Shown in pieces: positions 13,801-22,800 of a stretch of DNA of 64,000 bases. How positions within the stretch are numbered: position 1 is the first letter of the stretch; each line of letters opens with the position of its first letter. This stretch comes from Epiperipatus broadwayi (lineage: Eukaryota; Onychophora; Udeonychophora; Euonychophora; Peripatidae), in the NCBI GenBank assembly GCA_028023455.1, contig JAQFVV010000158.1, positions 744,001 to 808,000 on the forward strand. Direction: 5' to 3'. Below the pieces are notes generated by a model. It saw nothing but the letters and a program-made list of their open reading frames with translations, was not told the DNA's origin and did not search any database. Made by a program: the position numbers and the translations under genes.

Positions 13801-16800
13801 AATAATGATATTGAGGCAGGGCAAACTAACAAAAAAAATGTTAATAAATATAAATAAAAATAAAAACTGTCAGTATATCAAACAGAAAATATATGAAGAC
13901 TAAAATAAAACCAGGATTACAGTAAAGCCTTAATCAGATAAGTGCAGACTGATGTCTAATTTAGTGTAAGAACTATTGACCAATTCAGTCTTACAAATTC
14001 CATATAAAAAATTTCTTTATGCTACAAAAATATCATAGTAACAATTACAAGATTCAAAGCACACCTTGCACAATTTTAAATATCATGTATTAAACAAAAC
14101 TTTGAAGAGTTTAATATTTCCAACTTAACAGCTACATTTTTTACTTTTTAAATCAATGAAAGAAGTAAATCATCAAAATTGATTTAATTTATAAAAACTG
14201 GCATAGTTATTATTCTGAAATATATTTCTATACAATGAAAGTTGAAAAATCTTAATAGAAATAATGTCCATTTTATGCACTATTTCTCAAAAAATAAAAT
14301 GACAATTACTATCACTATCATTCTGCCCGAAAAAACTCAACTGATTTAAAAAATGAATTATTGTCAAAAATGTACATGAAAGTTTCACTGTTATCAAAAA
14401 AATGATTGTACATCCATGATAAGAAAATTTGTATTGCAAATTCTGAATATGCAGATCTTCGGAAAACTGATATTTAGCACACTTAATACTGTACTGTTAT
14501 CTACCTAATTATTATACAATACATTTCCAATGAAAAGAAGCCACCTTAAATCATTCTTCATTAATTATAAATGAAACATTTATGTTAATATAATAACAAT
14601 TACACATTTATAACAACAAATCTTGGTAGTTTTGTTACATAGCCTTTAATTATTAGAATCTCCATTAGAGAAGATACAAATAAAAGTAACTCAAAAATTG
14701 CATTAAACCAATGAAACCTAGTTCTTGTTTTTGAAGCATACATCAATGATATCTATATGTATTTAAAAAATTTATCCTTTAAAACTTAGTCTGCTATAAA
14801 ATGTCTTGGTATAATTTAATTTAATTTTAGTAATCAATATTAAATAACATCATAATAGAAGGACATAAAAAATATTTATCATTTTGACACTTCATAGTTA
14901 TTGTTTTACTATGTCAACACGTAAACTAGTTGTTTGGGAATAAGGTAATACATTTGCTATGTTTGCTGCTTATAACATTATTAAAACCAAATTTGAATCT
15001 AACATAATGTAAAATTTATCAAATCTGAACTGACTGAATTCATTATTTATCATAAAATCAACACTTCTTCAGAAGCAAGTAAAGAATTTACTAGATGACT
15101 GAAAATATAGCTTTGCATAGTGGCTATGTATTAAAAAGAATGAAGTCAAATTATATATATTTATAAGAAACATAAAAAAAATGTAACAAGTGTTCTTTGT
15201 GCCATGGTCAAGCAAAAAAATTTCAGTGATTTTATAATTCTTTCAATATATATGCCAAACTATGATATTATTAAAAGATAAGTTCTTATGATATATTTAT
15301 TTTTAACACCTCTCACTGAAAATGTACTTAGATGATTCCTGACCTCACTATAGGCTTTGACTATATAGGTGAGGAAATAATATTTATTAGAAAAAAAAAT
15401 TATGAATGTCAGTGTGCATAGGATGATATTGCTATAACTACAGTCCATATATAATTAGTCTATATATAGAACAATTGTTTTTATAAAGTAACATACAATA
15501 TAGAATTAATAATGGAAAAGAAGTTTAAGATTCATATACATGCTTTTATTAAAACACAGTACCCTTCATATTTAAAGAAATAATCTACACTTCATTCAAG
15601 AAAAAAAACTTTAATAATCAAATAATGAATGTAATTTAACATTTCTTTAGATTACTGATAAAATTAAATCACTTTTTAGAGAAGTACAAAAAGGATTCTA
15701 AAGAATAGAAGAAAAGACTGTAAAAATTACAATAGAAACTATTATGTAGTGCAGCGTTTCCCAACCTTTTTTGGCTCGCGTACCACTTGGTAGTACATCA
15801 CGCTAAATTGTACCACTTCATAAAAATGATTGTATTTCGTGAAATTTGTTATTGCGAGTGTGTTATTTTATTTGCATTATAAATAGTATAGGGTGACCAT
15901 GTATGCATTCACATCACATAATGAGACAAATTACATTGAAACACGCCTAAACGTCACGCCGGATTATAAACTCACTGAAATTATAAACTCACTGTAACAT
16001 ATATGTATATTATGTATGTATTTGTTCAAAGTTTCATATTTATCTACTATTTTGTCATATTTCGTTTACTAATAAATGGTTTTAATAAAAACACAAAATT
16101 ATAAAAAAATAATTAATATATTTTCTTATCATAATCAAATATTTTTATAAAATAAATTTAATGAGATCCTTGTGCTTGTTTCGAAGAACATAATTTTTTG
16201 AAATTTAGTTCAAAAAATGCGTTCAATCTGTTTTGATACTTATTTTTTAAAAAAATATATGAAGAAAAAACTCTTTCTACTAATTCCGTACTAGTAAACG
16301 GTAATAATAATTTAAGAGCTTTCTCAGAAAGTTGTTCATATTCTTTAATGTTTAATCAAAAATTAATTAGATTGTGTCGTTTGAATTCTACTTGTAAAGT
16401 TCTGTTACATGATAATTCTATTAAATTTTCTTTATCCTTTATTGATAATAATGTAGCTTTTTCTAAATTTTCTTCATAGAAGGGGTTTGAAATCCAATTA
16501 TCATTTGTGTTTTCGGGTTTTGAAAAATATTCCATGAAAGGCAATTTTAATCCTGTTAAATGTGCTATTATATTTTCTATCTTGAGACAGACTAACCTTA
16601 TTTTCAAACAAAAAAATATGTAGAGTTTCGAATACTTTCGGTTGATTGTTTTCGATACACTGTTTCCAAAAATCTAATTTCTTAATCATACTTTCAATTT
16701 TATCATTAACATTAAAGATCGTTATCGACTGTACATATTAACAACTTTACTGGATAATATTATTAATTAAAATAATTTTTATGAATTATAGGAAAAAACA

Positions 16801-19800
16801 TTTCTATGATATTTTTATGATTTAATTTTTTTTTTATGTCCGCCATTATTGATTATTTTTCGTATACCACCAACCAGCAACTCGCGTACCACCAGTGGTA
16901 CGTGTACCACAGGGTGGGAAACACTGATGTAGTGATTTAAAAACAGACTTGTAAAGTTAGTAATTTTGTATTAAAGGAATTATCTGAATTCCTTGATTAA
17001 AGTTAACCTTTAACAACTTTTCTTACACCATATCATATATAAAACAAAAAGAATACAATCTCTTAGTATTAAGTCTTGAATGTTATAAATAAAAAAGATA
17101 TTTTAATGGATTAGAAAAAATAATGTAACATTAAAACAGAAAAGCTATAAACTATACAAAACAAATTCATTCAATTAATCAAAGTGAGATTCATTTTTCT
17201 ATTTTGCTTAGCTGAGAATTGATTGTGAACCTTTAACTCTTGAATATTTCATTTTATCATTATACTTAAACCACAAAAAGTAAATGTAGAGAAAAATAAA
17301 AGAATTTGTTTGAAATCTTTGTTAGTAATAGATGCTCAATATTAATTAAAATAGTTCTTTGATAAATAAGTTTCTTATTATTTATTATTTCTTTTAATTA
17401 ACTTCTAAAAAGATATTTAGATATTGAAACAGACACGTTTCACATATATAATTTGAAGTTCTTGCCCCTCCCCATTTAAAACTGTCGAGATAAAATAAAA
17501 AAGCTGATGCAGTTTTCAAAAATAAAAGTTAAAACAAAAAAATAAAAAGATGTCAGCAATCTAAAAATTAATTTTTAAAATATTAAAAGTACTGTTAAAA
17601 TGTAGTATTTTGCAAAAGTTTAATGTTTACAGATTATCAAAAAGATTGTAATTAACAATTAACAAAAAAAGAGAATGCCGTGGGCATAAAAGATCAAGAG
17701 ATGTTTTTCAAAAACATCAGATAAGGGTTATTAGATTTGTTCCCGCTAAAAGTGGATGGCCAATAAGGAAAGAAAATAACACATGGGACTTAGAGAAGGT
17801 CATGATCGCCAATTGGTGCTAGAAAGACTGATAGATAAGAAAAGCATAAAGAGATAAATAGGGGAGTAGAGATTGCTAAAAAAAATAAATTTAACAGACA
17901 TATTGTTAGAAAGCATCAAGACTGTTACTAGTGGACTAGTGAAATTCGATTATATGAATACTGCCCAACAAAGCTTGGAACACCGTGAGTAATAAAAGAA
18001 GGAATCTGTAACTGATAAAAAAGAATGAAGAAACAAGTGATTAAAGTATTATATCTTCAAATGTCTGAGTAAATAGAAAACAGCTTTTCTCTCTCTCTCC
18101 TCTGTCACTGGTTCAAAATGGAAGTCAAGTAAAGACAAGGCCTGTGAACTGACCATCGACTTGTTAAGCTCTCAGAACACCCCTTATTAATTGGAAAATT
18201 TATGGAGAACCACCAACAGATAAAGGTTTCAGATGAGGCAATTTATACGCTTATAATACTTAAAGATATTTTATAAATTGTATTTATTAAGTTAAACTAT
18301 AAAATAATGAAATGTTACTTTTTAAATTGATTGATTGTAAGTAATACAAAAAGGAAATATATTTAAAAATGGAACGCATGGAGTAATAGGTAAATTAAAA
18401 ATATTTTGTAAGATGCGTTTATTAAAATAATTTATGATTTAATGAAATGTCATTTTCTGGATTGATTAATTATAAAGTGATGCAAAATGAAAACATATTT
18501 ATTCTGAATGACATTTATTATTTTACAAAAATGCTTTGATAGAATGAATTACATCTGGATCCACACATACATAAATTAATGAAATGTTTATATATGTGAA
18601 TTAAGAAATAATAATAAAATACTTCCAAATAATAAATAAGTGGTTCAAACCCACACCTATATAATATATTAAATAATAATAAAATGCATCCAAATAATGA
18701 CTTCAAACCACACTGATATGATGAATAAGTGGTTCAAACCCACACCTATATAATATATTAAGTAATAATAAATCTCTTCCAAATAATGACTTCAAACCAC
18801 ATTGATATGATGAATAAGTGATTCAAACCCACACCTATATAATATATTAAGTAATAATAAATCTCTTCCAAATAATGACTTCGAACCCTATTGATATGAT
18901 GAATAAGCAGTTCAAACCCACATCTATATAATATATTAACTAATAATAAATATTTCCAAATAATGAATAAGTGGTTCAAACCCACCCCTATATAATATAT
19001 TAAATAATAATAAAATGCATCCAAATAATAACTTCAAACAGCACTGATATGATGAATAAGTGGTTCAAACCCACACCTATATAATATATTAAGTAATAAT
19101 AAATCTCTTCCACATAATGAATAAGTGGTTCAAACCCACACCTATATAATATATTAAATAATAATAAAATGCAACCAAATAATGACTTCAAACAGCACTG
19201 ATATGATGAATAAGTGATTCGAACCCACACCTATATAATACATTAAGTAATAATAAATCTCTTCCACATAATGACTTCAAGCAGCATTGATATGATGAAT
19301 AAGCGGTTCAAACCCATACTTATATAATATATTAGGTAATAATAAATCTCTTCCAAATAATGACATCAAAACCGCATCTATATGATGGATAAGTGGTTCA
19401 AACCCACACTTGTGTGATATGTTAAATAAAACACATACTTCAAGGTACCTAAATTAAAATAAATACTTCAAGATACCTGGATTAAAAGAAATACTTTAAG
19501 ATACCTAAATTGGAATAAATACTTCGAGATACCTGGATTAAAACAAATATTGCTAGATACCTGAATTAAAATAAATACTTCAAGATAACTGGATTAGAAC
19601 AAATACTTCAAGATACCTGGATAAATTAATTACTTCTATATACATGGATGCATATCTATGCAAATGAGGGAGCTTCAAACCAAGAAGGACAATTCCCACT
19701 CAGGAATGATCAGAAAACATCCGTAATGTGCACATGGATATGAAGACAGCCAGTATAAAGACTGTCAGCAAACTTTTTCTTCTTCTCCTTTAAGAATTTT

Positions 19801-22800
19801 ATACATATTATTAATTAAAATTATTGCTTCAAAATAAATAATACCTTTTGTCAATTTCATTTGTATCATTCATCTATTTATGCACTGGTTCACAAGAATC
19901 TCATGTCACTTGAGCTATGTCCGGAATAACTCGACATGGGTAAGTAAGGTTGTAGCGAGATAGAACTCTAGTGACGCTGTTTGGGAAATCAAACACATAA
20001 ATTTCTATGTTTCCAGTTTCTATGGCATTACATCCTCTGATGAGCAAGAAATATTGTTGTAGGTGGAGTGACATCTGCACTGGGGAAGGCCAATCGATAG
20101 TTCCTTCCTGCAATATGCTCATCAGGAAAAAAAATCAGCAGAATGGGTTTGGTTGGTACGTCCGGTTACAATATATATCATTAAATCATCAAAATCTATA
20201 TTCCTATACTTCCATTTATCATCTTTTCATGATACACTTTCTATCTGATGGAAAAAGAAGAAACTTGAAATTATATATATATATCTCCACTAATAATCTA
20301 TTGCTATTGGACTACAATGAGCTGAAGAAATGGATTTCGAAATTCACAACTAAATAGTAAACCTGTTAAAAAATAAAAGCAATTTATTTTCACTTTAACA
20401 AAGATCATGATTTATTTCATCTGCATTAAGCATGTACTCAGCACTATAAATCAATGGACACTAGAGAGCAACACCACTTTCCAATGACTAATGTCAGTCT
20501 GGTGCTTGTTAAGACAGAAAGCAATGTTATAGAAAAACTATCACACTCTTGCTCAACTAACTACATAAATCTGAACAAATTATGATATTCTAACTGGAGC
20601 AACTTTTAGTTTTAAACTTAATTAACATAAATGTGTTGGAAGTTGACAGCATGCTATCTAGACTACTGATTTATAAAGTTTAAAATTGAAACAAAAGTCA
20701 TCATTATTTAAAACCTTATTTCAAATTATATCTAATGTAAAATCTTATTTTAAATGATGGCTAATAGTTGATATTATTTTTCTCAATTCTACTCTTTTAA
20801 TTTTTCATTATAAAACAAAAAAATTTTAATCATAATATTCAGAATAGAAACTTACTTGTAGATAAAGAGTGAGTGATAAGTTTTCTCATAGAACAGTGAA
20901 AGGATCTACAAAGAAAAAAAGACAATAATATCATTTCCTAATAATATGGTTTATGAGGAGGCAAACAAAAAATCTTTTATAATTTAAAGTAATTCTATAT
21001 ACTTCTTTTATTATTATTACTATTATTATTAAAAGCAATAAAATATTAATTTTATTAATCAAATTCTGAATTCATTTTGTAAAATGGAAAGGAAGTTGGC
21101 CTTATTTTATCATATATTGATAAGCAAAAAAAAAACAATTAATATGCTAGAATTCACATTCCTACACATGGAAAAAGAGGCCTACCATAAAAAAAAACTG
21201 AAATGACTAAAACATATAATTACTGACGTAGGATCAGATCAATATAACACATACTAATTATTTATTTATAATACTCTATTAATCTGTTACATAAAATAAT
21301 TGAAATAACACGTAAAAACAAAGAACCACCATAACTTCATATATTTAAATATAAGATAATTAATAATATGCAAATATTCACTGATATCTTTCCATTCTTA
21401 TTCATAAATATATCATATCAAACATTGGAACATTTATAAAATGGCATATTCCTGAAAATTCTTCTCACTCAGTTTTGAGACAATAATTACCAGAATGTCA
21501 AAAATCAATCATTCATAAAGTTATATAGATTCAGTCAATATGAATATTAAACCACAAAAACATCACATGATCACCATTTCTTATGCTTACATAAGCTATT
21601 AAAATAGTAGCAACCCTCTATATATAATAGTGTCATACAGTGCAAATCATAATACTCGATGCTAGGTTTGTGTATCAAAATCTCTAGATAGGAATATAAA
21701 ATGAATAATCATTAAGTCAGAATAAATCTTTACTCAAGTGTAGAGGAAGGAGCAATCAATTATTATGAGACATAATACAGTTGGACTTTATATTCTTAAT
21801 TTGAGAAGATTGTTTAGGACTAGTAAGATGAAAAGTAGTTCTCACAATAATCTTTAAATTAAAAAAAATATATTATATCATATCAAAGTGTTCTATTTTT
21901 AAAGAAGTGATGTTAAGAATATATTGCTAATGAAATTCTCAGTGTAAGAATAAGAATAGGCTAATCAATCTTATTTTATAAAACATGTTACAGAGAGAAA
22001 TTAAACGAAGTCTTGGAAATTATTTTAAAAAAATTATTTTAATGAACTGAAGACTTCTTCCACTTGTACTGATTTTTTTCATTGCTAAATTTCAAAAACC
22101 ATAGTGTTTAAATATATTAGACATAGATTATTTGAAATAACATATCTAATAAATACACAGCAAATTAAAAAAAAACCTATTATTAAACCAATAGTCTGAT
22201 AAAGTTTGCAATATGTTTATGATAATTCAAAATTAGATTTTAGTAAATTAATGTTAACTTTTTGCTATATTAAAGATAAAATCATATTTTCCTGTTCCTA
22301 GATTTACTATATAACTGAAATTTCAATTGAAAACAAATATTAAAAGATTAAAATTTGAGAAAAAAAATTATTAGCAGGTAATAAAAAAGAATTAGAATTA
22401 ATTAAGAAAACAAACTTTTCATAAGCAAAAAAGAATTTTTTGATGAATCATTAAAATTGAATTTTTTATTAGATGTCTTTTTTTTTTTTTTTTGGAATGT
22501 AGTATCATATCATGGAGAAGTTTCAATGATTAGACAAAAGAAAAAGAAAATATTGGAGACTTTAGAAATGTGTGCTTGGTTAAAAATAAGGATAGCATAT
22601 TGCTAACTTGATTAGAAATGTAGAAGTACTGACAAAATCTAAATTAGAAAAAAATATTTACTTAAGACATTAAAAAGAGAAACTGATATTATCTTAGAAA
22701 CATTATGAAGCATATGTGGGAAAAACTATAAAGATTAAAAGCAAAAAAAAAAATTGATAAAGTTATTTTAAAAATAATAATATCTAGTACTTGTTCATAA

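Noticed and set aside
18518-19230. Minus-strand open frames across the satellite
   Set aside because: They repeat the same peptide with each satellite unit and reflect unit length, not coding.
20037-20060. CTGATGAGCAAGAAAT as another hammerhead core
   Set aside because: Only four bases between the two core strands, so no stem II can form.
20007-20357. Plus-strand 116-codon open frame
   Set aside because: Antisense to the more coding-like minus frame at 19901-20122, and its second half is plain AT-rich sequence with no domain.
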